Origin: Gnetum montanum | Lineage: Eukaryota > Streptophyta > Gnetopsida > Gnetales > Gnetaceae | NCBI GenBank assembly: GCA_015680685.1 | Contig: MNCI01010116.1 | Location: forward strand, 803,766 to 867,765 | Direction of reading: 5' to 3' | Length of the DNA: 64,000 nt | Part shown: piece by piece, positions 11,600-23,007 of the stretch | How the letters are laid out: every line of letters begins with the position of its first letter | Position numbering within the stretch: position 1 is the stretch's first letter | Translations under genes and position numbers: made by a program | Notes under the pieces: generated by a model | What the model was told of the DNA's origin: nothing | What the model saw: only the letters and a program-made list of their open reading frames with translations | Database searches by the model: none

Positions 11600-12508
11600 T
11601 GATGAGTGGCGAGGTATCCCTACACTCAACCATACGAATATGAGTGTTTCACGCACAATCCGGTCAAACTCTATAGACGGGCTAGTTGTGGTACCTAAAT
11701 AGTTATTCTTAGGTCGCAGTTCGTTGTCTTCCCACATGGACTAGTATTAGCTTGTCACATATGGTTTAGTCTAGAGTGAGGTGTATGATGTATTTCTATA
11801 CTAATGCTACTCCTAGAGACAATGGAAAATAATATTAACTAAGGTAAGAGAGAGGGTGAGAGAGAATCTAAGCTAGCCTAAGTGCAATGAGCATTCACCC
11901 CTCAATCATCTGTACACATCTTGGACCTCGTGCACGACTACCATTGGGATTACCAAGCCCAGATCCTAGGTACGCTATTGGGTTACCAAGTAGTCACACT
12001 TAAATGCTCGTGATCAAGTTGTACTCATTCTGTGTTTAACAGGAGTTTAGGGTGAGAATAAATTAACTAAGAAAGTACTAAACAACAATTAAATAATTAA
12101 TTAATTAAACTAAGTGAATGCTGCAATGATGAAGTAATCTCAATCTTTATTGCTGGTCATGTGCGTATCCAAGTACATCACACTCGAATAAGGATTCTGT
12201 ACAATTACAATCACCACACTGCAGGCATACACTGGGAAATAGTTCTAACTTTAAGAAGGAAAAACTACAAGAGTTTGGGTAAGGAACTAAGAAATAACTG
12301 CCTAAAATAGGGAAATATGCCTCTTATTTATAGACATTATGGTAGGCTGCGATATTGCATATGCGATATCGCAAGGGCAGATGCGATATCGCATACATGT
12401 TATCGCTGCAAGGCTGTGATATCACAGATGCAATATCACAGCTGCTACAATATCACGGCTGTGATATCATGGTAGCGATATCATAGCTAGCAAATTCATG
12501 ACTCATCA
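11600..12508 (-). repeat. 3' LTR of A2
   Basis: About 909 bp from TGATGAGTGG to ACTCATCA, matched by 17438-18164 over its left four fifths. TATA box at 12325-12332 on the minus strand (TATAAATA). U3 (right of it) contains an array of GATATC palindromes. Confidence 0.9.
12349..12485. promoter_or_regulatory. U3 array of GATATC-centred palindromes
   Basis: About nine variants of a 10-12 bp palindrome such as GCGATATCGC, TGTGATATCACA and GCAATATCAC follow each other within 140 bp directly upstream of the TATA box in element orientation. Repeated palindromes at this place suggest protein-binding sites, such as an enhancer. The binding factor is unknown. Confidence 0.5.
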
Positions 12509-12520
12509 TGCCCCCACGAC
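12509..12520 (-). other. Polypurine tract of A2
   Basis: GTCGTGGGGGCA on the minus strand directly precedes the 3' LTR start TGATGAG. Confidence 0.78.
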
Positions 12521-12641
12521 TAAATGAAAACTCATCCTCGAGTTACAGAGAGAACAAGCTCCATTGATTACATAGTGGATAGGTATGGGATTATTGACTG
12601 GTGAGAATGGGTTCATGTCGTAGTGTGGAATTGAAGAAAAA

Positions 12642-13440
12642 TTAAGACATAACACAAAGAATATAAAAGAAAATCCTATTGCTACAAAATTGATGGAATG
12701 GCAGAGGCTCCTCCATAGGTGTCTTTCCCTTTTCTTGTGCTCCAGGTCTTGGGATTTGATGGCATTGAAGTATGGCCTGGATTTTATCCTCTTGTAAGGC
12801 CTTGAGTGCCTTGGCGTGCATGTAAGTTTGCACTTGTGCCATAGAGGCATCCCAATTAGCCTTCTCTTTTTCTTTTGCCACCCTTTTATTCTCTATCAAT
12901 AGTTTATTAAGTTGCTCGGTTCTAAAGGTGTCTAGCTAGTTCTAAGCAACCTTTGGCTCTGTATTCAAAAGGTTTAATACTTCTGAAATGGCTTAAATAT
13001 AGAAATCAATAGTCACACCACAAATGTTAACCGTGGTGGCTTCTTCTTTGTTGTGACAAAATTGGTATGTTTCCCCTAAGTACCAGGCATTGCTTTCAGA
13101 GAGGATAGGCCATAGGGGGGACCCTTTGAGGTGATCCCTAATAGCCACAGGAGCAAGCTCTGCGAAAGATTCAAAATTTAATTCCACAATCACCATAGTG
13201 AATGTGGACCTTTTGTGGATAGCCTAAACACAATCCTAGGGAAACGTGAGATGTTGTCCCTGTTCAGGCGCTGCAGCAGCTCCTCCTTCTACCTACTTGG
13301 ATAGTATAGTAGCAAGGTATTCTTGATGAATGCTAAATGATTGTTCCTTCTACTCTCCATGTTTTCTAGTAAGGACTTGTTCTTTGCCTCTCCTAGGTCG
13401 TTTGCTTGCACCTTGAGCAGGACCTTCCTGTTGTCCACAT
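12642..13440 (-). pseudogene. Second-ORF remnant of A2, unknown product
   Basis: Two minus-strand blocks in the same frame (12993-13196 and 12642-12899) are separated mainly by TAA and TAG codons. The first contains ELAPVAIRDHLKG and WYLGETYQF. The second is helical and Lys/Glu/Gln-rich, with NKRVAKEKEKANWDASMAQV, and could form a coiled coil. Upstream, LLKVQANDLGEA is shared with A1. The region lies between gag and the 3' LTR, where some plant gypsy elements carry an extra ORF. I do not recognise a known domain. Confidence 0.45.
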
Positions 13441-14264
13441 TTCGGGGTCATCTGCAATCACGCGGGGCCAATCGTTAGTAAGGTTGTTACCCAAGTTAGG
13501 TTATACCTTACTGCTTGCCTTAATGAATTTGCTTTATTTCCGTGTGACATTAATTATTAGAAGAAAAATGTTCTTGAAAGATTTATAGTGTTTGATCCTC
13601 CTTGCTTAGGTGGCTTCCAAATATACTTTCCTGGTATAACTAGGGGAATGAAATTGTTTTTGGCACATTTATCCTTAATTTTATAACTAATTACCCTTAA
13701 TAATGTCCTTTGGGCGATGAAGAATTTAGAAAAATTTATGCGCTATTCGGTGTGTGCCCCTCCCCACAACTAAGCTGAACACTTCGAGTTCAAGTAGGTT
13801 TAAATGGAATAAAAATCGAAGTACCAGCAAGCGAGTTATGGATATGAAAGCAAGGGACACGCAATCGCGAGTCGTAGAGAGAAATTTGAAAAACTTCCCC
13901 TACGTGAACAGTTGCAAATGATGTTGATTAGCACAAGGGGGTCACATATATATATTTTCATCGAAGTTAGGGCACTTAGAGAATGTACCAAATTTTTAAG
14001 ATTTTTTGAAATTAACATTGTAAACTTAGGACATTAGGCGATTGTTAAGGGGTTCTAGGGTAATTCAATTAGTTCGAAAGGCACAAATAATTATGATGGT
14101 GTGGAATTTATCAATAAGGACCTCGGATGGGAGAAAAAGGCTATGTGATGGTTCATAGGAATGTTGAATTAGAGGGATAGTAATAAGGGAAAGAAAATCG
14201 TTGGCAATATGCTAAGGGTAATAAATGGCATGTGGAAGATGGGTCATGAGTGCAAATTACAAAA

Positions 14265-14320
14265 ATTACGCAAGTGGGTCCTCCCAAAAGTAGGTTCCAA
14301 CCTTTAATGACCTTGCGTAA
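14265..14320 (-). other. Conserved inverted repeat, A2
   Basis: TTACGCAAG (14266-14274) and CTTGCGTAA (14312-14320) form a perfect 9-bp stem with a 37-nt loop. Counterparts are at 1734-1789 (A1) and 19377-19428 (B). Confidence 0.5.
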
Positions 14321-14724
14321 CCACACTTAAAAGTGTTAGTGGGAACTCGAAGGGTTAAATGTAATCCACATTGATTCCACAAAACACACACATGTAAATG
14401 TCACCAGAATGAGGTAAGAATTCTACGCTATACGAGACACGAGCTACAATTACATGAACAACAAGGTGAGATAGACTATAGAAGGGATTGTAGAGATTGG
14501 GACATGAGGTAATTGACCTAGGGCATAGTGAATCTTGTGTGTAAAGCATGATTAAGGTGTCATTGACTCATTGTTCCAAGATCAGGACCAAGTCCATTCC
14601 TCTAATCAGTGATACCGCATTGGTTTATCCCATGATGAGTGACTATGAGAGTACTAAAGCAGCAAGGCATACAATCACTTGACATTTGGTTCAAGGAAGG
14701 AGTGATTTTTGCTTTGTGGCACTT

Positions 14725-14777
14725 CCTTTTTCTACTTTTCTTTTCTTTTGCTTTTCTTCTTTCTCTTTTTTTTTTTC
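14725..14777. repeat. Polypyrimidine tract in A2
   Basis: Nearly pure C/T on the plus strand (runs of CTTTT). It replaces the (TC)n found at the matching place in A1. Confidence 0.7.
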
Positions 14778-15349
14778 GATTGCTGAATCTAGAGAAGCTG
14801 CCAACCTTCAGGCATGGGTGCATTCCTTTCCAGTGGAACCCCCTAGAAAAAATTGTATTTTTTAGTGCCCTTTTGATTACTCTTACTCCCATTTTTCGTT
14901 AGATCTACAAGGATCTTAGTACAACCACATTGCATGATAACTCCCACAGACGTCACCAAAGAGAATCCACAAGTCCCCTTGATGTCACACCCTAATCATT
15001 TCCTCTTGATCCATCCTTCTTCATTCCAGGTACAATGAACACAAAATTAATTTTAAGTTTCAAGGATGTCAAGAATATCACTGTACCCTTGAACAGAACC
15101 TCTTATTTGTAGAATGGATGAGTGGGTGTAATGGGCTCACTATCCAAATAATTGATCACTCGAGACTCGATAACATAGAACACACCTCAACCAACGAGCC
15201 ACATGAATGTTTTATTCATAGATGAGATTACTTATAAAAATGTAAAGAGACAAAAAGACAAAAAGATAAAACAAGAAATTGAAAAATGAAAAATTGGAAA
15301 ACAAAAAGCTGTAAAATTAAAGAAAATGAAAAGTATTTATTAATCCTGC

Positions 15350-17364
15350 TTGCTATTAAAATGGGGGATATCCCCCATAACTAAACGGTTGAGGATGGCA
15401 AGGATTAATAGATGAAAGATGAGGATCCTTGTATGTTGGAAATATTGGGACTCGATCATACTTGCCCCATTGGGCTCCACACACTTGATTATAGTAAGCA
15501 TAGTGGGGAAATTTATGAGATGTGGTTTCTGGATAAAGAGTTGACCCACTATGATATTTGGGATCATAAGATGGTATGCAAGGATCAGGATGTCACCCTC
15601 CATGGCTGTATTCATTGGGCCATATGGTTGTTGGAGTATGAGTTGGTGGCCCTGATGAAGTAACACGAGGCATTGGGTTTGAAGAGAAGGATGCACCACA
15701 GTGTTGGGCTTGTGTTAAGTTGGAGAATGTAGTGGCCTTGGAATTGTGTTGTCCCTTCCTATGGTCATGTTTAAAGAAGGGACTCTTTTGATGTTGAGGA
15801 GGTATCTCACTACTGTTGGAAATAGTAGCACAAGTAGCATTCGTGGGTTGTTGCTATGGTGCAGACACTTTAGGAACAGTTGGTGGCGATGTAGAAGAAG
15901 GGAAAGGATGAGAATGTTGAGGACATGGGTTGATAGTATTGAGGAGAATAATAATGTGATGAGATAGAGTATGTTGACCCAATTTGGGAAACAGGATGTT
16001 GAACTAGATAAGCATGTGGATTTGGATGATACGAAGGGTGTCTCTAGTTTAGGGATGGCTTCCCCCACGACTAGGATTGTTACCACTGTGATCAAACACA
16101 GTATCTCTGTACGAACTCTAGGTGTAACATGCTTCCCCAATGCTCATATAAATGTAACAAGATTGGGCATTGGCCCTTGGGGTGATCGTACAGGCAAATG
16201 TTGCATTCATATGTACAATTGGCAGTTGAGCTCTTATTTTCTTCATCCCTTCTTTCCGATTGTCTAATAATATTTTGTCCTACTTCTCGGGTTGTCAAAA
16301 TTGTATCCCCAATAATATTGATATATTCTTCACACTTTTTATCTTTCGATTCCAACATCTTATTAATCTTTTCCTCAACTTCCTCCAATGATTGTTGTAT
16401 TGGGAAAGATGGTTCCTTCCCCTTGTGATAGGTTGATTTCTCCTTTTTATGATCATGGACCTTTGTTAAGTTGAGATTGTGGTCCTATTGATGTTTTTCA
16501 ACACTCATCCATTTAGCCATTTCTCTTTCCTCTTTTGCTACCTACTTAATAAGCTCTTGTAATTGATGGGTTCATAGTTCGTATAGTTGTCCTTGGGCAT
16601 ACCTTCCTAGGGTCTCTCTTGTTTCATCACGAAGCCCATCAATGATATGGTACATTAGCCTTTCCTCGAAGAACTCATGGCATGGACAGTTATTTAGCAA
16701 TGCATAATATCTTTCTAAGGCCATGTCCAAGGGTTCATGTTATGCTTATTTCCACTCTTGGATTTGTTTCCTCAAGGTTGACACTCACGTAGATTTGATA
16801 TCTTTCACTAAAGAGTTCTACCATTATTGGCCAACGTCGTATTGAATTTGGTTTTAATGATCTATACCATACTTTTGCTTGGCCAACAAGTGTCATAGGA
16901 AAGAGCTTGAGCTTTTGCCAACCGTTATCAATGTTGTTCCATGTATAGGCATCGTAGAAGGCTTGTAAATGTTGTTGCAGATCTAAGTCATAGCCTCCTG
17001 AAAAATTAGGGAAGTTGTTTAAATCGAGCCTGGGTAAACAACTCTCTTTACGATGCCTACGGGAGATTTGAACAGCCTCTTGTATTTGTGTTAGGCTTGT
17101 AGTGGCCAGCGGGGGTCCATCATCATTGAGTAAGTTATGATTTCATGTGTTGGGACAATGTTGCCTTCATTTATGTTTATAAGAAATCCCCACCTCAGAT
17201 TGTGTACTCCAATCTTCATTGTCATATAATTCATCAATTCTCCAATGAATTTCCTCACTAGGTATGGCATTATCATAGTCTTGTAGGAGAGGCATGGTTG
17301 TGCAATTGTGTGTGAATTTATATGTGACCTTTTTGTAATTATTTCTTCCTAAAAGATATATCAT
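15350..17364 (-). pseudogene. Decayed gag of A2
   Basis: Reading on the minus strand from an ATG at 17364, the N-terminus contains DNAIPSEEIHWRIDELYDN. The gag core follows: EAVQISRRHRKE, FSGGYDLD, WQKLKLFPMTLVGQAKVWY and WPIMVELFSERYQ. A zinc-knuckle-like motif, CNICLYDHPKGQC (C-X2-C-X3-H-X4-C), lies at about 16200. The Pro/Tyr/His-rich tail ends near 15357 with PFSYGGYPPF. Stops and frameshifts break the frame at several places. The C-X2-C-X3-H-X4-C spacing is one residue shorter than the classic CCHC knuckle, and the same spacing is kept in element C. It lacks the long N-terminal region seen in C. Confidence 0.85.
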
Positions 17365-17415
17365 TAATTCCTATACAATGACCTTGTATGATATAACTAA
17401 CCTAGATAACTAGAA

Positions 17416-17436
17416 CTGTCCCTGAAAACGGCGCCA
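17416..17436 (-). other. Primer-binding site of A2
   Basis: The minus strand reads TGGCGCCGTTTTCAGGGACA one base after the 5' LTR. It resembles the tRNA-Asp-type primer sites of plant gypsy elements, with a few changes. Confidence 0.7.
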
Positions 17437-17437
17437 A

Positions 17438-18164
17438 TGATGAGTGGCGAGGTACCCCTACACTCAACCATACGAATATGAGTGTTTCACACACAATCCA
17501 ATTGAACTTCGCATACAGGCTAGTTGTGGTACCTAGAAAGTTATTCTTAGGTCATAGTTCGCTGTCTTTCCACCTGGACTAGTATTAGCTTGTCACGTAT
17601 GGTTTAGTCCAGAGTGAGGTGTATGATGTGTTTCTATACAAATACTCTGGAGACAATGGAAAATAATATTAACTAAGGTAAGAGAGAGGGTGAGAGAGAA
17701 TCTAAGCTAGCCTAAGTGTGATGAGCATCCATCCCTCAATCATCCGTACACATCTTGGACCTCGTGCACGACTACCACTGGGATTAACAAGCGCAGATCC
17801 TAGGTACGCTACTGGATTACCAAGTAGTCACACTTAAATGTTCATGATCAAGTCATACTCATTCTGTGTTTAACATGAGTTTAGGATGAGAAGATATTAA
17901 CTAAGAAAGTAGTAAACAACAATTAAATAATTAATTAATTAAACTAAGTGAATGTTGCAATGATGAAGTAATCTCAATCTTTATTGTTGGTCATGTGTGT
18001 GTCCAAGTATGTCACACTCGAATAAGGATGCCATACAATTACAATCACCACACTGCGAGCATACACTGGGAAATAATTTTAACTCTAAGAAGGAAAAACT
18101 ACAAGAGTTTGGGTAAGGAACTAAGAACTAACTACCTAAAACAGGAAAGTTGTCTCTTATTTAG
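17438..18164 (-). repeat. 5' LTR of A2, truncated
   Basis: Starts TGATGAGTGGCGAGG like the 3' LTR and follows it up to CTCTTATTTA, then breaks into B LTR sequence. U3 and the outer terminus are lost. Confidence 0.85.
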
Positions 18165-18679
18165 ATAGTGTTGTTGGGCTACCAAACGTTAAGCGTTGTT
18201 GGGTTACCAAGCACTATATGTATGCTCGAAATGGTCATCCTTGTGTTCATTAACAATTGGAAATTAATTACTTAATTCAAATGCATTAAAGTAAAGTGCA
18301 TGAAAGTAAAGTGCATTAAAGGAAACATTAATATATTCTCAGTGCTGCAAGAATTATCAAAAGGGTTCGTTTTTATTCCCATCACACTAGTACGCTTAGG
18401 TACATCAGTGTTCAAACAAAGATTCACACACTCTTACACTCCTATTGCAAGCAATCAAAAAATATTCTAACTCTAGAGAAAAAAAACTACAAGAGCTTCA
18501 CTACTCTAACTAAAACAGTATATCGAAATCATGAGCCCAAGCACTATATTTATAGGCTGACGTATATCCTATGATATTGAATATCCAACATTACACCCTG
18601 GCTTTAACATCGAATACTCAATGTCAAGGCTATGATATTAGGTACCTGATATCGGAGCTTCCAAAAACATGATTCATCA
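18165..18679 (-). repeat. Remainder of the B 3' LTR
   Basis: Continues the LTR interrupted at 11599, with a 38-bp overlap (18165-18202 repeats 11562-11599). It ends GATTCATCA next to the polypurine tract. TATA box TATAAATA on the minus strand at 18547-18554. Confidence 0.75.
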
Positions 18680-18691
18680 TACCCCCACAAT
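18680..18691 (-). other. Polypurine tract of B
   Basis: The minus strand reads ATTGTGGGGGTA before TGATGAAT, as in A1 and A2. Confidence 0.7.
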
Positions 18692-20824
18692 TGAATGAAA
18701 ACTCATCCTCGAGTGAAGAAAAGGAGAAACAAGTACCTTAAAAAATACTGGGAAGGTATGGGATTATTGACTAACATACAAACTGACTCAGATGGAACAA
18801 ATAGACTTTGAGTGCCCAAGTGTATGGAGTTACAATCTTTACAAAATTGGATGTTCATGATAAGAGAAGTGAACACCCTAGATAAAACTAATATCCAACG
18901 CCTCTTGGTAGCTAAAGAGTGAGAGAGAAGATCCAACGATTATGAACGGGCCTCATCATGTGGTACTACCACATCATCCTTGGTGAAGATAGTCCCGCTT
19001 CCAGTCCATGCTTCCCACTGTAATCACAATAGAATCATGAATTAGTATGCAATGTGTAACACATATCTGTTAAATGCCTTGTCTCGTTAGTGATTACGCT
19101 TGGCTAGGTTGTGATTGTGGTAAAGTAATTCCTTTAGGAGCATTAGCGTGAAGGTTAACAAATAGGATAAAATAGATAAGCAGTCCATTAAATTTGAAAA
19201 AAATTGACATAAGAAAATATTTGGAAAGTTTGTAATAATTAACAATAATAAAAAGGAAAGTTTACTAAAAAATGTTATGAAGATGTGCATAATTGGATGT
19301 CATTGATGAGGTAAACAAAAGGATGTGATTGTAAGAGTGTCTAAGGGTAAAGAACTTAACTAATCCAACCAAAAGATATGCAAGTGGGTACTTCCCAAAT
19401 TAGGCACAAGATTTTATGCCCTTGCATAACTTCAAACCAAAGAGTCCATGGGCTCTATGAATGATTAATAATTACAAAAGGCTAAGTACAAAAACTCGGA
19501 AGAAACTACCTAAGAATTTCAACACATCAAACCATGACATCGAACAAGAACATGAAACCAACAGTGAAGTCAGACATGAAAAGCATAAATGGATGAGAGA
19601 GACTGGAATGGAGGTCTTGATTAAGGTCACATAAAGTACCTTGTGGATTTTATGGTTAAATAACTTAATAAGATCCATCATTAGTCCATACCAAAACCAA
19701 CCTCATTCAGTGACTTCGCATTATCATTCTAAGACCAATGCATCTCCATGAGACATAAGAGTGCTCCCACAGAACAACCACCATTCCTTATTAAAGAAGA
19801 AAAGTGAAGTAGGAAGTGAGGAAGAGCCTTAGTTAGAGGGGAAATTCAAGCATGGGTAACATGTCTTTCTAGTCCCATAACTAGTGTTTGTTTTCCATTT
19901 ATTTTGTCTATGGGGTGTGCTTTGAATTCCCATCATTTTTTCTTTTGAAATGGGAACCACACCATGCAAATATGTATGCATTTATCTTGTCTAAGGGGTG
20001 TGCTTTGAATTTTCATCCCTTTTTTTTTATGAGAACCACACCATGCAAAGACTTATTCAACTTTCTTTTATTAGTCAACATGGAATGGTAAGAAATCCAT
20101 GAAAACACACATGCATCCAGGCAAACAGAAAGGCACAAATAATAATAAATTTCCTTGAAGTCACACCCAATTCAAACCTTTGAATCCTTTTCAATTTTGA
20201 AAACTACCAAAGTTACAAATTTTTTAAAGTTTTATTAATGAAAAAGGGACTACACATTTCTAGAACAAGAAAAACCATAGAGTTTGTATATGGATGGATG
20301 TTGTGGACTTATTGCTTATTGCATGAAAAAGAAACCATTTCCTAATCATCTGTAATGAAATTTAAAGTCAAAATCTAGACACTAGTAGTCAAATAAAAAA
20401 ATAGTACATACCACCATCAAGCAACGCATTACCACTGTACCTGGCACTTATTAATAAAAAGTTAGAAAATCACATCCAAATAAAATAAAAGAAAATATAA
20501 AAGAAAGTGTAAAATTTTCAAGAAATAGAAAATGTACTAATCATGGTGTAAAACAAAAATTAGAAAAGATTAATAACATGAAAACAGGAAGACGTAAAAT
20601 AAAGAATGTGTAAAACAAAAAGTTGTAAAGAAAAAATGTGTAAAACAAAAAGTTGAAAACCTAAGGAGACACTTACATGGTTAGCATGGGTGGTGATATT
20701 TCCCACGACTAAGTTGAAAGGATGAGATCCGAAATATGGAGTGTGGTTGTCCATTTGATGAGACATTTTTTGTATTAGCTAGCATATGCTCATGGAAAGG
20801 TTTGATTTGTTGGATGTTGACCAG
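18692..20824 (-). other. Non-coding 3' region of B
   Basis: No long ORF. It shares short conserved blocks with A1 and A2, such as GGTATGGGATTATTGACT near the LTR and the hairpin at 19377-19428. Elsewhere it is AT-rich with direct repeats such as GTAAAACAAAAAGTTG at 20610-20660. Confidence 0.55.
19377..19428 (-). other. Conserved inverted repeat, B
   Basis: TATGCAAG and CTTGCATA pair perfectly over 8 bp. Compared with A2, both members of one C-G pair have changed to T-A, so pairing is kept. Confidence 0.5.
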
Positions 20825-22039
20825 CTATTTCTTGTCTAGGCTCTTAGGCTTGTAGATCATCATGGCCTTAGAAGAAAAAGTTTTGTAAATGATGTAAGGT
20901 CCTTCCCACAATGTTTGAAACTCAGTTCGTTGAGGTACGTGTGTGGGGTTCCAGTAGAGAACCTTATCTCCTAGTTGAAATTTGACTTTTATGATTTTAA
21001 GGTCATGGTGCTTTTTTTTATAAGCCTTATGCAACTCGTTAGATGATAGGGCTACTAATTAATTTTCATTTAGTAAGTTGAGAGTCATTAGTATTTCTTT
21101 TTATGCTAGACTTAATTCAAAGTTGAGGTCATAGGTTGTTGAAAGTGTATGGAGCTTAGATTGAATAACAAGTGTTGGTAATTTTCTGTACACAAACTCA
21201 TATGGAGAAGAGCCTATAGGAAGTTTCCATGTTGAGCAATAGGCCCAAAAGGCATCGTTGAGTTTTGTGCTCTAGTCTTTCCTATATTTGCTAATAATTC
21301 TTATTAGAATCCTTGTGATTTCCCAATTGGTAACCTTAGCTTGACCATTGGCTTGGGGGTGGTAAGGTGTTGTGAATTTATGTTCAACCCCCAAGCGTTA
21401 CATGAGCTTTCGAAAAGTAGTGCCTATAAAGTGAGTTCCATTATCAAAAATTAATGCACGTGGTACACCAAACCTATTTATAACATTTTGTTGTACAAAA
21501 TGAGTAGTAGTAGAAGATGTATAGTAGATGACAGTTGCTGCTTCTACCCATTTTATACAATAGTCAGTAGCGATTATGATATACGCCTTTCCATTTGACA
21601 TGGGTGTGATAGGACCCATTAAATCAATGCCCTAGATGTTGAAGGATTCTAGTGGTTGAATCCATTACTAAGGTCCCTCCATTTAAACAGTCATTCCATC
21701 ATCTCATTGGCATCATTCACAAGAGTGAACGTAATGGTAAGCATCCCTAAAGATTGTTGACCACAAGTACCCTACCATTAGGATTTTAATGGTTGTACAT
21801 CTTCCAACATAGTATCCTCCACAAGGACCTTCATGAACATCTTGGAGAATGTAGAGTTTATCAAAATAAGGGACACATCAATGAACTAGGCCATCAATGC
21901 ACACCTTGTAGAGGTGTCCATTGATCTCCATGAAGTGTTTTACCTGGTGAAGAAACTATTTTCTCTTCCGATGGTCCAACCCTTATGGCATCTCTTAAGT
22001 GAGAAGATAGGTGAGAATGTTGTCATACCATTTAGGCTC
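20825..22039 (-). pseudogene. Integrase of B (decayed, N-terminus cut)
   Basis: The minus strand carries a Ty3/gypsy integrase. The catalytic-core block (21398-21619) has MGPITPMSNGKAYIII, ATDYCIKWVEA, and the second-Asp motif FGVPRALIFDNGTHF. A C-terminal block (20825-21034) has KFQLGDKVLYW and LWEGPYIIYKTFSSKAM, the GPY/F module. Upstream (21640-22039) the zinc-finger part is recognisable but full of stops. The enzyme would join retrotransposon DNA to chromosomal DNA in the nucleus. Only this end of pol remains. It is cut at 22039 by the start of element C. Confidence 0.82.
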
Positions 22040-22069
22040 TAATGAGAGTGGTTACTCTAGTAGTTTATT

Positions 22070-22155
22070 CTAATTATTAGAGTGGAAATTTTTCTAATTA
22101 TTAGAGTGGCAATTTCTCTAAAATTAGAGTGGCAGTTTTTCTAATTATTAGAGTA
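22070..22155. promoter_or_regulatory. U3 array of CTAATTATTAG palindromes
   Basis: Four units of about 23 bp, each TCTAATTATTAGAGTGG-like with a pyrimidine spacer, end about 15 bp before the TATA box. The palindromic core suggests repeated protein-binding sites. Confidence 0.5.
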
Positions 22156-22169
22156 GTTGCTCCCAAGCC

Positions 22170-22177
22170 TATAAATA
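22170..22177 (+). promoter_or_regulatory. TATA box of C LTR
   Basis: TATAAATA on the plus strand immediately downstream of the palindrome array. Confidence 0.6.
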
Positions 22178-22923
22178 CAGTGTCTAACCGCACAATAAAG
22201 GGAAGTCTTGGAAGGAAGGTTTTCAAGGGAATTCTTAGAGAAGTCTTTTAGGAGTCAAGTTAGAGTATTTTCCAAGTGCCTGCAGTAGGAGGTCTAAGTG
22301 TGGATGGATCTTTATTTCAGCATTGTGTACCTGAGCACACCTTGTGTACGGAAATAAAGACGAGCTCTTGGATTCATCCTTGTAGCACTTGAGATTTTTT
22401 TTCGTACTCATTTCCTTTATTTCATTTTCTTTTGCATTTGTTTTATTTTATTATTTTACTTTATTTTATGCACTTTACATTTTTGTTATTAGCACACATA
22501 GTACGATCACTTTGAGCATGCGTGTAACACTTAGTAACCCAGTAACGATTGGTGTTTGGTAATCCCAGTAGTGTTGCACTGGTTCAAGATGTGTACAACA
22601 AGTGAGAATAGATACTAGTGTTAGGATTAGTTTAAAGCCTAGTTAATTATTAGTTAAGTTAAATTAGTCACTTAGTTATCTCTCTCTCTCCTCCCTTATT
22701 AGCAGCAGGACATAAAAACATAAAAGCTATAAAAATCATATGCCTCAAACTTACTTAACCATACAATCATGACATACAAGTAAGTATGGTAAGAAAATGA
22801 TCAACCAACTCGTCCTTGTTCCACAAATATGCATAGGCACTTAGTCCTTAGAATTCGACTGGATCGTGTGTGAAACGCTTGTATTCGTATGGTTGAGTGT
22901 AGGTGTACCTTGCCACTCATCAT

Positions 22924-22941
22924 TAGTGTCATTGCCACGGA
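22924..22941 (+). other. Degraded primer-binding site of C
   Basis: TAGTGTCATTGCCACGG directly after the LTR. Compared with a TGGCGCCGTTGCC-type site, the differences are all G-to-A or C-to-T. Confidence 0.5.
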
Positions 22942-23007
22942 CTTAGTTGTTTGTGCGCTAATTAGAACATAGGAAATCATTCACATCATTGGAAAAAACA
23001 TTTAAGG

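Larger units (their letters stand above)
11600..18164 (-). mobile_element. A2: gag-only Ty3/gypsy-type element nested in the B LTR
   Basis: A 3' LTR (11600-12508, TGATGAG...CATCA), polypurine tract (GTCGTGGGGGCA on the minus strand), second-ORF remnant, gag region, primer site and 5' LTR (17438-18164) follow in order on the minus strand. No protease, RT or integrase is present. The 5' LTR is truncated just beyond its TATA region: about 180 bp of U3 are missing compared with the 3' LTR. The copy has no clean 5-bp target duplication. Instead a 38-bp stretch of the host LTR occurs on both sides. Confidence 0.88.
10756..22039 (-). mobile_element. B: Ty3/gypsy element, interrupted by A2 and truncated by C
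   Basis: The 3' LTR of B runs from 10756 to 18679 but is split by the A2 insertion at 11600-18164. After the polypurine tract (18680-18691) comes a non-coding 3' region and then an integrase reading on the minus strand (20825-22039). There it is cut where the plus-strand element C begins. RT, protease and gag of B are not present in the window. LTR termini (TAATGAGTGGCGAGG, ...CATCA), polypurine tract and hairpin resemble A1 and A2, so B may be from the autonomous lineage that A elements depend on. Confidence 0.75.
22040..22922 (+). repeat. 5' LTR of C
   Basis: Starts TAATGAGAGTGG (the family start TGATGAG with one transition) and ends CCACTCATCA. It is supported by the TATA box, the repeat array upstream of it and the following primer site. 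No second copy is present to fix the ends. Confidence 0.6.
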
